DNA of 64,000 bases from Nitrospiraceae bacterium (lineage in GTDB: Bacteria; Nitrospirota; Nitrospiria; Nitrospirales; UBA2166): positions 160,659-224,658 of the forward strand of contig PBSN01000008.1 in the NCBI GenBank assembly GCA_002726235.1, in the 5' to 3' direction. Of the stretch, positions 45,560 to 53,801 are shown one piece after another. A program made the translations under genes and the position numbers. Under the pieces are notes generated by a model. The model was not told where the DNA came from. It saw nothing but the letters and a program-made list of their open reading frames with translations, and searched no databases. Numbering within the stretch: position 1 is the stretch's first letter; each line of letters opens with the position of its first letter.

Positions 45560-46835
45560 TGACTCTCATCTGATTATTGCAACAACGATTTTTGCATTGA
45601 CCTACGCTCTGATTGTTTGGGAGCGCTTTAACCGAGCAGTGGTGGCGTTATCTGGTGCGGTGTTGATGATTCTTTTTGGGATGATTACCCAAGAAGCGGC
45701 GATTCAAGGAGTAGATTTTAATACCATCGGCCTACTTGTCGGAATGATGGCCATGGTGACTATTTCTCGCCAGACGGGGATGTTTGAGTACGTCGCTATC
45801 TTGAGTGCAAAGATGATGAAAGGAGATCCATGGGGATGTTTGGTGATGCTCTCTGTGGTGACGGCGGTGTTTTCCGCCCTTCTCGATAACGTGACCACCG
45901 TGATGTTAATTGTTCCAATTACATTGCTGGTCACAGAGGAACTGAAAGTATCGCCATATCCGTTTCTTGCCGTAGAAATTCTCGCTTCGAATATTGGTGG
46001 TGCTGCAACGCTTATCGGAGATCCCCCTAATATTATGATTGGAAGCGCTGCTCATCTGACATTTATGGACTTTATCATTAATGTCGCGCCGCTCATGCCG
46101 TTTGTGTTTATTGCAACCCTTATCCCTGTTTGGTTTATCTTTGGGCGGAAGATGGCGGCCGATCCGAAGGATCGGGCGAAAATCATGCAGTTCAATGAGC
46201 GCGATGCCATCCGGGATATCGTGCTACTTCGCAAGTGTTTATGGGTCCTCGGATTGGTTGGGGCTGGGTTTATCTTTCAGCACCCTCTCCATCTTGAAGC
46301 GGCAACGATTGCACTAACTGGAGCTGCGTTACTGTTCCTAATTAGCGGGGCAGATTTTCATGAAAATATTGAAAAGATCGAGTGGACGACGATTTTCTTT
46401 TTTATTGGACTTTTTATTGTGGTAGCTGGCATTGAACATGCCGGTTTACTTACCATCATGGCGCAGTGGGTATTGGATGTGACGGAAGGGAGTCCTTCTG
46501 CAACCGTTCTCATGATCCTTTGGGTTTCGGCCGTCCTCTCGGCGCTCGTGGACAATATTCCATTTGTGGCAACTATGATTCCAATGATTAAGGAAATGGA
46601 AGGACCTTTTGGTGGAGAAGAAGCCCTTTTGCCGCTGTGGTGGGCATTGTCTATCGGGGCATGTTTGGGCGGCAATGGTAGTCTGATTGGGGCATCTGCA
46701 AATGTCATCGTGGCGGGATTTGCCGATCGCGCTGGTCATCCCATCGGCTTTATCCGCTTCTTACGGATTGGATTTCCACTTATGCTGCTGTCTATTGTAA
46801 TCAGTACGGGTTATGTGTATTGGCGGTTTATTTGA
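45549..46835 (+). CDS. ArsB/NhaD-type ion transporter
   Basis: 428 residues, about 11-12 membrane helices, ion-transporter superfamily (ArsB/NhaD/P-protein). The two inverted halves each carry the family's paired motifs: SALLDNVTTVMLIVP and IGGAATLIGDPPNIMIGSAA in the first, SALVDNIPFVATMIP and LGGNGSLIGASANVIVAG in the second. Homologues exchange sodium for protons or move arsenite; sequence alone does not choose. It begins at a TTG (45549) inside the end of the previous gene, with AGAGGTGA at correct spacing, so the two are translationally coupled. A CBS-domain gene follows after 54 bases. Confidence 0.87.
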   Translation: MNFDDSHLIIATTIFALTYALIVWERFNRAVVALSGAVLMILFGMITQEAAIQGVDFNTIGLLVGMMAMVTISRQTGMFEYVAILSAKMMKGDPWGCLVMLSVVTAVFSALLDNVTTVMLIVPITLLVTEELKVSPYPFLAVEILASNIGGAATLIGDPPNIMIGSAAHLTFMDFIINVAPLMPFVFIATLIPVWFIFGRKMAADPKDRAKIMQFNERDAIRDIVLLRKCLWVLGLVGAGFIFQHPLHLEAATIALTGAALLFLISGADFHENIEKIEWTTIFFFIGLFIVVAGIEHAGLLTIMAQWVLDVTEGSPSATVLMILWVSAVLSALVDNIPFVATMIPMIKEMEGPFGGEEALLPLWWALSIGACLGGNGSLIGASANVIVAGFADRAGHPIGFIRFLRIGFPLMLLSIVISTGYVYWRFI

Positions 46836-46889
46836 TTGGAGCGTTGGGATGGTGTTTCGATATGTACGAGGTTTGAAGGTGAGGACGAT

Positions 46890-47339
46890 ATGATTGTACG
46901 AGAAATCATGACAACCGATGTGCGTTTTGTGACTGGTGATATGACGATTGAAGATGCGGTCGGTATGATGCGAAAAGCGAAAGTACAAACGATCCCCGTG
47001 GTTGGGCCGGATGGTCTTTTCGCGGGGATGTTTACTGTGAGAATGTTCTTAAAGAAAGCATTGCCCGCGTATATTCGAAGTGGAGATTTACCGGATGTTC
47101 GATTTGCGCCAGACTTGCCGCAATTTCATGAAACTTTGAATCAAATGAGGACGGCGGCGGTTTCGACTGTCATGGACGTAAACCATCCCACTGTGGTCGC
47201 GGAAAATTCTGCGCTGGAATGTGCTGCGTTGTTGATTAACACGAAGCGGCGTATCCGAAGTGTCCCTGTGGTCAACGCAGCGAATCAGTTGATCGGGCTC
47301 GTCACAGGGTGGGATATCATCAAAAACCTCTATCAATAA
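46890..47339 (+). CDS. CBS-domain pair protein
   Basis: 149 residues made of two CBS motifs: VREIMTTDVRFVTGDMTIEDA ... IPVVGPDGLFAGMFT and VSTVMDVNHPTVVAENSALE ... VPVVNAANQLIGLVTGWDI. Such pairs bind adenine nucleotides and act as sensors. Located directly after the transporter on the same strand; a gate or regulator of that transporter is a reasonable inference, since CBS pairs often control ion transporters. GAGG lies five bases before the chosen ATG; an upstream open frame is not conserved-looking. Confidence 0.88.
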   Translation: MIVREIMTTDVRFVTGDMTIEDAVGMMRKAKVQTIPVVGPDGLFAGMFTVRMFLKKALPAYIRSGDLPDVRFAPDLPQFHETLNQMRTAAVSTVMDVNHPTVVAENSALECAALLINTKRRIRSVPVVNAANQLIGLVTGWDIIKNLYQ

Positions 47340-47408
47340 AAAATGGCTTCAGGATTCCTGACTTAATTCTGGGAGTGGAACTCAAGAAGTGGTGGTGGGG
47401 AATGAGAT

Positions 47409-47444
47409 GTGACTGCCCCTCAATTATTCATGAGAGGCAGTCAC
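47409..47444. terminator. Convergent stem-loop between CBS gene and CHRD gene
   Basis: GTGACTGCC-C-CTCA pairs with TGAG-A-GGCAGTCAC around an AT-rich loop: 13 base pairs with one mismatch. Sits between two converging genes, 69 bases from one stop and 22 from the other. There is no T-run on either side, so termination would be imperfect or Rho-aided. Confidence 0.45.
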
Positions 47445-47466
47445 GCTTGGTGTGTGTACAAACGAT

Positions 47467-48408
47467 CTAGAATCCTCCTGCCAACGTTTCCACGACTGTG
47501 ATTTGGCCTCTGACTTCACCTGGAGGATGAGACTCGGTGTGTACGACGAGGTAGGCTTGGTCGATTCGCATACGTTCAACCAAGACAGAGACTGGTCCAC
47601 CGCTCAGTTCATTCAGCAACTGGTCTTCGCGCAAAGTCCCCGCACTCTTATCCCCGTTGTCTCTCCTAATGATCCCGTTAACAGGTCCTGTAGGGTCACC
47701 TATCGGAAACAGGAAGGCGCCAACTGGTCCGCCCGACTGTGCGAATCCAAGATGGAGATGGACTTGAGTAATTCCCTCGATATTAAAGCATTTGACTTTG
47801 TATTTGAGATTCTTTCCCTTGGCTCTAAGCGACCCAATGCACGAGGCATCTGTTGATACCGTATCAGGCCGCATTTGGCCGCCGCTTAATGTCGCGATGA
47901 AGAACTCGTCAACGATGTTGGCGTCGCCAATTTCGACTATTTGGCCACGAACTTCCCCTGGCCGATTTCCCTCTGTGTGTACGTTAAGATAGACCTCACC
48001 GTTTTTCATACTGTCTGTGAGGTCGTCGATGGTCCCAGTGAGCACTATATCTTCACTGATCGTTCCTTTTGCGACAAGTCCATCAAAATCTTGTCCTTCA
48101 ACCGGGCCGAAAATAAAAGCGGCGAGGTCCCCTACGTTATCTGCATCTCCAAGATGAAGATGAGCTGCGGTGACTCCAAGAATATTAAAACATTGAAGTT
48201 TATATGGTAATTCACCGTCAGCATTTGCGTCACTCACATTGAGGATACATTTGGCATCAGTGAGGACACCTTCAATATCATCAAAACCTTCCCCAACCTG
48301 TTGAGAGCCTGTTGCTGAGGCAATGAAGATCGCTGAGGCCTGACTTGTCATGCCAAAGACGATCAGTATGGACGCGAGCAACGCGGAGATGACTGTTTTC
48401 TTCATCAT
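47467..48408 (-). CDS. Secreted protein with two CHRD domains
   Basis: 313 residues, signal peptide ending SQASA. Two CHRD (chordin-like) domains: the first about 27-165 with AAHLHLGDADNVGDLAAFIF and YLNVHTEGNRPGEVRGQI, the second about 170-310 with QVHLHLGFAQSGGPVGAFLF and YLVVHTESHPPGEVRGQI. The paired HLHLG and VHTE-x-x-P-G-E-V-R-G-Q-I elements are the family signature. Each domain also has a Cys near its start and another before the HLHLG strand. CHRD proteins are exported; their ligand is not known in bacteria. A perfect AAGGAGG precedes the ATG-ATG start, implying high expression. Confidence 0.85.
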   Translation of the reverse strand: MMKKTVISALLASILIVFGMTSQASAIFIASATGSQQVGEGFDDIEGVLTDAKCILNVSDANADGELPYKLQCFNILGVTAAHLHLGDADNVGDLAAFIFGPVEGQDFDGLVAKGTISEDIVLTGTIDDLTDSMKNGEVYLNVHTEGNRPGEVRGQIVEIGDANIVDEFFIATLSGGQMRPDTVSTDASCIGSLRAKGKNLKYKVKCFNIEGITQVHLHLGFAQSGGPVGAFLFPIGDPTGPVNGIIRRDNGDKSAGTLREDQLLNELSGGPVSVLVERMRIDQAYLVVHTESHPPGEVRGQITVVETLAGGF

Positions 48409-48686
48409 AGCTACAACCTCCTTAACTTACCTGATTTCTTGTCACCATGCAGCCTGTTTGTTCGTCATGCTAGAGTATGCAATCCTTTATCCTGCCGTCA
48501 AGGAAAAGATGCTCGGTGAAGACGCACGGGAGACTTTACCCGACGGTAGATCCTCTAGTAGTAGAAGCACTTTGCTTTGGTTTGTGGGTACGAAACTGTG
48601 ATGCGCATTACAGTCAATTGTAGTGGCGTTCTCGGTCGATGTGACAAATTTTGGTGCTGCTGTTATCCAGCTTGTGACACAGGCGG
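48409..48686. other. Intergenic region without recognised gene
   Basis: 278 bases between two leftward genes, containing the strong ribosome binding site of the CHRD gene at its left end and presumably that gene's promoter. Nothing else supported. Confidence 0.4.
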
Positions 48687-49415
48687 TTAGGGGATGCTGT
48701 TTTCGGTCCCGATAGTGGGAGGGGTGCTTATCCAAGAGTCGGGGCTGTCACCGTTGCCGCGGAACGAGAGTGATTGCCCAGCAGGTGGAGAGGGCACAAA
48801 GGCCTCTTCCGGCCAAATGTTAGCTCCGACGGCTACACCTTGGCGAAAATGATTAGGTTCTCCCCACTGCATATAGTCAGTGATGAGATCACTGTTTGCA
48901 AAATTATCATCCGCAAACCCGAATGGAACATAAAGGCCCATTTCCCCATGGGGAACGTTCATTGGGATTGGTACTTCAGGAAATGCGAAAATTTCGTTTT
49001 CAGAATTTGTGCCACTGATTCCCCAGTTTACGATCAAGAAGGCGCCAGGTTCAATGATTGTGTTATCGGGTATCTGCGCGTAGATGAGAGCAGGAGTAGT
49101 ATGGCACAGCCAAAATCCACTGATATCAGCGGATGCACGTGTTGGGTTGTGTAGCTCAATCTGTGAAGTCTCTGGGAAAATTTCGTTGATGATGATGATT
49201 TCTGGATTTCCGGTGGCTTCGGTAGCCCCAGTATTACTAGTAGGGTTAGGAGCGCCGGTAGACTCTGTGCTGTTCGTTTGTCCGCTCACCCCGGTATCTG
49301 GCGAATTCAGATCAATATTTCCAGCATCACCGCATCCGGATCCAAACACGATAAGGGGTAGAAAAACGAGAATGGAGAACCGAGTGTGGCGTGTGGTTAG
49401 TGGAGATGCAGACAT
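48687..49415 (-). CDS. Lamin-tail-domain lipoprotein
   Basis: 242 residues. Signal with lipobox VFGSGCGDAG (Cys near residue 28), followed by a 40-residue Ser/Thr/Asn/Gly linker (SGQTNSTESTGAPNPTSNTG), then a lamin tail (LTD) domain: IIINEIFPETSQIELHNPTRASADISG and a closing SLSFRGNGDSPDSWI. The linker and lipid anchor suggest a surface-displayed domain. Bacterial LTD domains are found on exported nucleases and adhesins; no catalytic domain is fused here. Function unknown. Confidence 0.8.
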   Translation of the reverse strand: MSASPLTTRHTRFSILVFLPLIVFGSGCGDAGNIDLNSPDTGVSGQTNSTESTGAPNPTSNTGATEATGNPEIIIINEIFPETSQIELHNPTRASADISGFWLCHTTPALIYAQIPDNTIIEPGAFLIVNWGISGTNSENEIFAFPEVPIPMNVPHGEMGLYVPFGFADDNFANSDLITDYMQWGEPNHFRQGVAVGANIWPEEAFVPSPPAGQSLSFRGNGDSPDSWISTPPTIGTENSIP

Positions 49416-49537
49416 GCCGTCTTTTTCAAATTAATCTTTTGAAAAGTGGTCCTGGGAAAGTATACTATGATGGTAGTCTGGCAATGGCGTGAGTACTCAC
49501 TCCTACTCTATCAGGAAGTCTACGATACTACGACATT

Positions 49538-50179
49538 ATGAAAAGTACAAACTCTAATGCATCTTCGATAACACTTACGTTGGGTATATATACTGCGTGT
49601 ATCGGCTTTTCCTTGGTCATTTCTGGAGGGAGTGTAGCGATTGGATATCTTCAACACGATGAAGATATCTTGATAAAGGCTGGTCAATCTATGCCAGTTG
49701 CTGGGGCAGAGCCTCTTCCGGATCTTCCGGATGTAACCCTGACTACTCAGGATGGTCAAGCGGTTCGTTTTCACGATCTGTTGGATAACCAGCTTTCAAT
49801 CATTAACTTTATCTATACTTCGTGCAGTAATGTATGTCCTCTTACCACTGCAAATTTTGTCCAACTAAAACACCTAGCGAGTGATCTGGATTTCCAAATG
49901 ATTTCCATTTCCATCGATCCGAAACGAGATACCCCAGCGCGTTTGCAAAAGTTTATGCAAGTCCAGGGTGCTCTGTCACCACGTTGGACATTTCTCACTG
50001 GGTCGTCCCGTGCAATTATGCCGTTGCTTGGAGGCTTTGGGTTTTACGATGTTGCAGTTGATGATCACTCGCCCGGTGTGGTGATCTGGGATGGGAGGAA
50101 TATGCAGTGGACTCGCCTCGTGAGTCTTCCGCCTCCCCACATTTTACTTGAGGCATTGCAAAAGTTTTTTCCGGGGTGA
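49538..50179 (+). CDS. Sco1/SenC-family copper chaperone
   Basis: Thioredoxin-fold protein that helps deliver copper to the CuA site of cytochrome oxidase or to other copper enzymes. 213 residues with one N-terminal transmembrane helix (about 12-37). The copper ligands are C96-x3-C100 (YTSCSNVCPLT) and His177 in DDHSPGVVIW; the stretch SISIDPKRDTPARL is family-typical. The stop lies within a 12-base tandem repeat shared with the start of the next gene. Confidence 0.88.
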   Translation: MKSTNSNASSITLTLGIYTACIGFSLVISGGSVAIGYLQHDEDILIKAGQSMPVAGAEPLPDLPDVTLTTQDGQAVRFHDLLDNQLSIINFIYTSCSNVCPLTTANFVQLKHLASDLDFQMISISIDPKRDTPARLQKFMQVQGALSPRWTFLTGSSRAIMPLLGGFGFYDVAVDDHSPGVVIWDGRNMQWTRLVSLPPPHILLEALQKFFPG

Positions 50180-50196
50180 CATTGGGGGTGACATTG
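50173..50196 (+). repeat. Perfect tandem 12-base duplication at sco1/HEAT junction
   Basis: GGGGTGACATTG occurs twice in direct succession (50173-50184 and 50185-50196). The first copy contains the sco1 stop TGA; the second supplies the ribosome binding site just before the ATG at 50197. Confidence 0.9.
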
Positions 50197-51480
50197 ATGA
50201 GTAGGCTGATGGCAGTGGGGATCGTTATGATGTTAATGGGGTCTGTTTGCTTGGCTCATGCCGATCAGATGGATGACGTTGTCCAGACTCTAATTCGTGA
50301 AGCGAGTGAAGAATCTTTAGAGGACGTTGAATCTACACTGCTGAGGCTTGGTCCCATGGCTGTCGATTCATTAGTTCGCCTGCTCGCATCAGATGATAAC
50401 GCGTTGCGGATGACTGCGGTTCGTGTGCTCGGAAGTATGGACCATACCATTGATGAGAAACTATTTCAGGCACTTCGGGATGATAGATGGAAGGTGCGAG
50501 TTGCTGCAGTGAGCGCATTAGCACATCATCAATCCGAGATGGTTGTAAAACACCTCCTCACCAAACTGCACGATTTGCACCCTTCGGTTCGTTCCGCTTC
50601 CGCTAGAGCACTTGGACGGATTGGAAATGCTGAGGCGATTGACAGTCTTATCCTGGCGCTACAGGACGCGCAACGGATAGTGCGCAAGAGTGCTGCAAAA
50701 GCTCTCGGACGAATTGGGGATCCTCGTGCAATAGTGCCGCTGATAGCGATTCTTCAAGAGGGTGGTGTCGTACAGAGGGAGTCAATGCGTGCATTGGCAC
50801 ACATCGGTCCACCTGCAATTCAGCCGCTCTCGGCAATTGTTTCCGATGGGAATCAAAACGCTTCTGTTCGACAGATAGCAGCGTTGGTATTGAGGGAAAT
50901 CGCTTTACTGGAGCGTGTGACTTCGATAGCGGACAGTGTTCCTGCTCTTGGTGTTGGGTTGAGGGATAACGATGCTGGCGTCCGTCAGGCCTCTGCTGAT
51001 GCGCTCGTCATTATTGGCCAGCCCGCCGCCGATCTTCTGCGTACTGCGTTGCTGAACGATCTAGATCCAGGAGTGCGCGCTGAAGCTGCAACCATCTTTG
51101 GACGTAGTGGTTCTGCCACAGCTTGGTATGCGGAAGCTGTGGACGCGCTAATTCTTGCACTTGCTGACCAAGAGGAGCATGTTCGTGTTGCTGTACGAAC
51201 GGCGCTTATTCGGATTCATGTCATTGCGCATGGGCAACTTGTTGCTGCATTGAATGATAAAAACCCCGTTCGCCGGATGGGGGTAAGTGAGGTGCTTGGT
51301 GCCATTGGGCACCGTGGGTCAATTCAGCCACTTGAGACGCTTCGCAAGATCGAGTTAGATCCTGCCGTTCGAACGTCTATTGAGTCGGCTTTGGAGGTGT
51401 TGCATGCGAAACCAAGCGCCAAAATGCCATCTCTCCCCTCTCCATCAACCTTGAAAGGTTCTCGTTCAAGCGGGTTTTGA
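50197..51480 (+). CDS. Secreted HEAT-repeat protein
   Basis: 427 residues with a signal peptide (MSRLMAVGIVMMLMGSVCLA, cleavage near AHA). The mature part is an array of about ten HEAT/PBS-lyase-type repeats of roughly 31 residues, each with the A-x-x-A-L-G-R-I-G or similar helix pattern (for example SASARALGRIGNAEAIDSL, SAAKALGRIGDPRAIVPL). Acts as a protein-binding scaffold in the periplasm; partner unknown. GGGGGTGA at correct distance selects the ATG at 50197. Follows the Sco1 gene by 17 bases on the same strand, so one transcript is likely. Confidence 0.85.
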   Translation: MSRLMAVGIVMMLMGSVCLAHADQMDDVVQTLIREASEESLEDVESTLLRLGPMAVDSLVRLLASDDNALRMTAVRVLGSMDHTIDEKLFQALRDDRWKVRVAAVSALAHHQSEMVVKHLLTKLHDLHPSVRSASARALGRIGNAEAIDSLILALQDAQRIVRKSAAKALGRIGDPRAIVPLIAILQEGGVVQRESMRALAHIGPPAIQPLSAIVSDGNQNASVRQIAALVLREIALLERVTSIADSVPALGVGLRDNDAGVRQASADALVIIGQPAADLLRTALLNDLDPGVRAEAATIFGRSGSATAWYAEAVDALILALADQEEHVRVAVRTALIRIHVIAHGQLVAALNDKNPVRRMGVSEVLGAIGHRGSIQPLETLRKIELDPAVRTSIESALEVLHAKPSAKMPSLPSPSTLKGSRSSGF

Positions 51481-51579
51481 AGGTAAGGTAGTTATTACGA
51501 AGGCGGTAGCGCTTTCGTGTGTGACGTGCGCAGGATGTGTTCGGCACGTGGGTGGTCATACGGCACTCTGACTGTACGA

Positions 51580-52290
51580 TTAAAGCAGTTCGTGTCGAAT
51601 GGTGATGTCGGTCTCTGCTTTCAGTGACTCTTGGAAGGCAAGGACGGCACGTTGCTGTTTTCTGAACAGGGCGGCAAGGACAAGCTGTTCCGGTGTTGGG
51701 TTTTTTGCGGGGTCGATATCCTCATCCGAGGTTTCAGGGATCTCAATGGCGCGTACCATGTCAGCTTCTCGTGTGGTAAGTACGATCGAATCTCTGACAA
51801 CGGCCTTCACTTTCTGTCGGAGAATCTCATTCATCTGCTCAGCTTCGAATTCAAGAGGGGTGATGTACATAGTACGAAGGATCTGCTGGTAACGTCGTGA
51901 GTCAAAACTGCCATTCGTCCTAAATGCTTCCGTCCCCGTGATGAGTGTCTGAAGTTCATCTGCTGTTGCCGTGACACCAATCGTTTTTGCGGCTTGAAGC
52001 CACACGGCATCCTCAATCAGAGTGTTAAGAACTAACTGACGAACAGTTTCTTCTTTGACGTCTGGGCTAACTTGACGATATTGCCGATGAAGGTTGCGGT
52101 AAGCGCGGCGGTATTCGTCCAGCGTGACGGTGTTGCTCCCTGCGATAATAACGGCATCGCGAATATCAGCTCCTTCTTCCCCAAATCCCCACCAACCCAT
52201 ACCGCCGATAAATGCGATTGCGATTGCAAACATCAAGGATCGAAAGAACCACACTCGTGCCATGGCGCCTTCTCGAATTAGCTTAATCAT
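51580..52290 (-). CDS. PpiD-like membrane chaperone lacking the isomerase domain
   Basis: 236 residues. Begins MIKLIREGAMARVWFFRSLM with one transmembrane helix, as in PpiD, then a SurA_N-type chaperone region (NTVTLDEYRRAYRNLHRQYRQ ... VRQLVLNTLIEDAVWLQAAKTIGVTATADEL ... FRTNGSFDSRRYQQIL). PpiD and SurA normally continue with one or more parvulin domains; this protein stops after the helical region, with no rotamase sequence. Probably a periplasm-facing holdase tethered to the inner membrane. Divergent from mreB. Confidence 0.8.
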   Translation of the reverse strand: MIKLIREGAMARVWFFRSLMFAIAIAFIGGMGWWGFGEEGADIRDAVIIAGSNTVTLDEYRRAYRNLHRQYRQVSPDVKEETVRQLVLNTLIEDAVWLQAAKTIGVTATADELQTLITGTEAFRTNGSFDSRRYQQILRTMYITPLEFEAEQMNEILRQKVKAVVRDSIVLTTREADMVRAIEIPETSDEDIDPAKNPTPEQLVLAALFRKQQRAVLAFQESLKAETDITIRHELL

Positions 52291-52557
52291 CGTGCCTCCA
52301 GCAGATTGCGATGGTTGGTCCGAGAGTAAATCCAGATGATAACCATTATCCTAGTATTTTAGGCTGTGTGTGTAGAAAAAGGCAATGCGTCGGGATAAGA
52401 AAGCCTAGAAGCTTGTTTTCTTACCGGGGTATCACCGATTCCGAAATGCAGATTAAAGAAGAATGTGTAATGAATAAAGGTTTTTGATATATTGTGGATG
52501 GCAATGTGGCGATGAAATCGGCGAGTCGACTGTGGCATGAGAGGGTATTAATTTGAG

Positions 52558-53616
52558 ATGAATCTCTTTGGATGGCGTGCAGACATGAATATTCTGGGAT
52601 TGGTGTCAAATGATCTCGCTATTGATCTTGGCACGGCGACGACCCTTGTGTATGTCAGCGGAGCAGGGATTGTCATCAATGAACCTTCAGTGGTGGCTGT
52701 CGAAGAGAAGAGTAAAAAGGTGGTGGCAGTTGGACTTGAAGCCAAGAGAATGCTTGGGAGAACACCCGGCTCGATTGAAGCCATTCGTCCGATGAAAGAC
52801 GGGGTAATCAGCGATTTTGAAATCGCTGAATTGATGTTACGCCATTTTATTTGCAAGGCCAGCGGGCGTAAGATCTTTGTGCATCCGAGGGTTGTGATTG
52901 GGGTGCCGTCTCGAATCACGAAAGTTGAACAACGTGCTGTTATGGAGTCCGCTGAGTCCGCCGGTGCTCGAAATGTGTACTTGATTCCGGAGCCAGTTGC
53001 CGCGGCGATCGGGGTTGGGCTTCCCATCACAGAACCGTGTGGAAATATGGTGGTTGACATTGGAGGGGGGACCACAGATATCGCGGTGATTTCGCTTGGA
53101 GGTATTGTTACTAGTGAATCCGTAAAGGTTGCAGGTCATCGTATGGACGAAGTGATTGTAAATCATATGCGACGAAAACACGGTCTTCTGATTGGTGATC
53201 ACATGGCTGAGAAAGTGAAACACGAAGTAGGTTCGGCATATCCGTTAGGCGAGAAGAAAACCATGAAGGTGAGGGGGAGGGATCTTGTATCCGGAATTCC
53301 TCAGACGGTGGCCATTGATGACACTGAAATTTATGAGGCGCTATCAGAGCCGATTGGCGTGATCGTTGACACCATTAAGCAGTCTTTAGAAAAGACGCCT
53401 CCGGAACTTGCAGGCGATATTATTGACCGAGGGGTTGTTTTAGCTGGCGGAGGATCAATGATCTCAGGGCTGGATACGCGACTTAAGGAGGAGACAGGAC
53501 TTCCGATCATTACTGTTGCTGACCCTCTCACAGCTGTCGTTGCTGGGGTTGGCAGGGTGCTTGAAGACAATGACCTTCTCAAGCAGGTTTCGAATCTATC
53601 TGCATTTGCGGTGTGA
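52558..53616 (+). CDS. mreB: MreB, rod-shape actin homologue
   Basis: Actin-like ATPase that guides lateral cell-wall synthesis. 352 residues; the phosphate-1 loop DLAIDLGTATTLVYV is near residue 20, VVDIGGGTTDIAVISLGG is phosphate-2, and the adenosine region LAGGGSMISGLDTRL lies near the end. A second ATG nine codons in is an alternative start. First gene of mreB-mreC-mreD-pbp2-rodA. Confidence 0.96.
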   Translation: MNLFGWRADMNILGLVSNDLAIDLGTATTLVYVSGAGIVINEPSVVAVEEKSKKVVAVGLEAKRMLGRTPGSIEAIRPMKDGVISDFEIAELMLRHFICKASGRKIFVHPRVVIGVPSRITKVEQRAVMESAESAGARNVYLIPEPVAAAIGVGLPITEPCGNMVVDIGGGTTDIAVISLGGIVTSESVKVAGHRMDEVIVNHMRRKHGLLIGDHMAEKVKHEVGSAYPLGEKKTMKVRGRDLVSGIPQTVAIDDTEIYEALSEPIGVIVDTIKQSLEKTPPELAGDIIDRGVVLAGGGSMISGLDTRLKEETGLPIITVADPLTAVVAGVGRVLEDNDLLKQVSNLSAFAV

Positions 53617-53801
53617 CGTTAAGGCGTGACTGCATCTCACAACCTTCACCATCATTAGGAACAGGTTGGACCCCGTTAGAGTGTTATTTGTGGGGGTGCT
53701 GTTGTCAGCGCATCATGCTAATGTTCGATTTACCGTTTTCCAAATTGGGCGCCTGACGCTTTGGCAAGATGATTTTCCTGCAGGCTAGCTGAGGCTACAG
53801 A

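Noticed and set aside
48487-48735. Leftward ORF of 82 codons between CHRD and lamin-tail genes
   Set aside because: Overlaps the end of the lamin-tail lipoprotein gene; composition is not convincing and no ribosome binding site.
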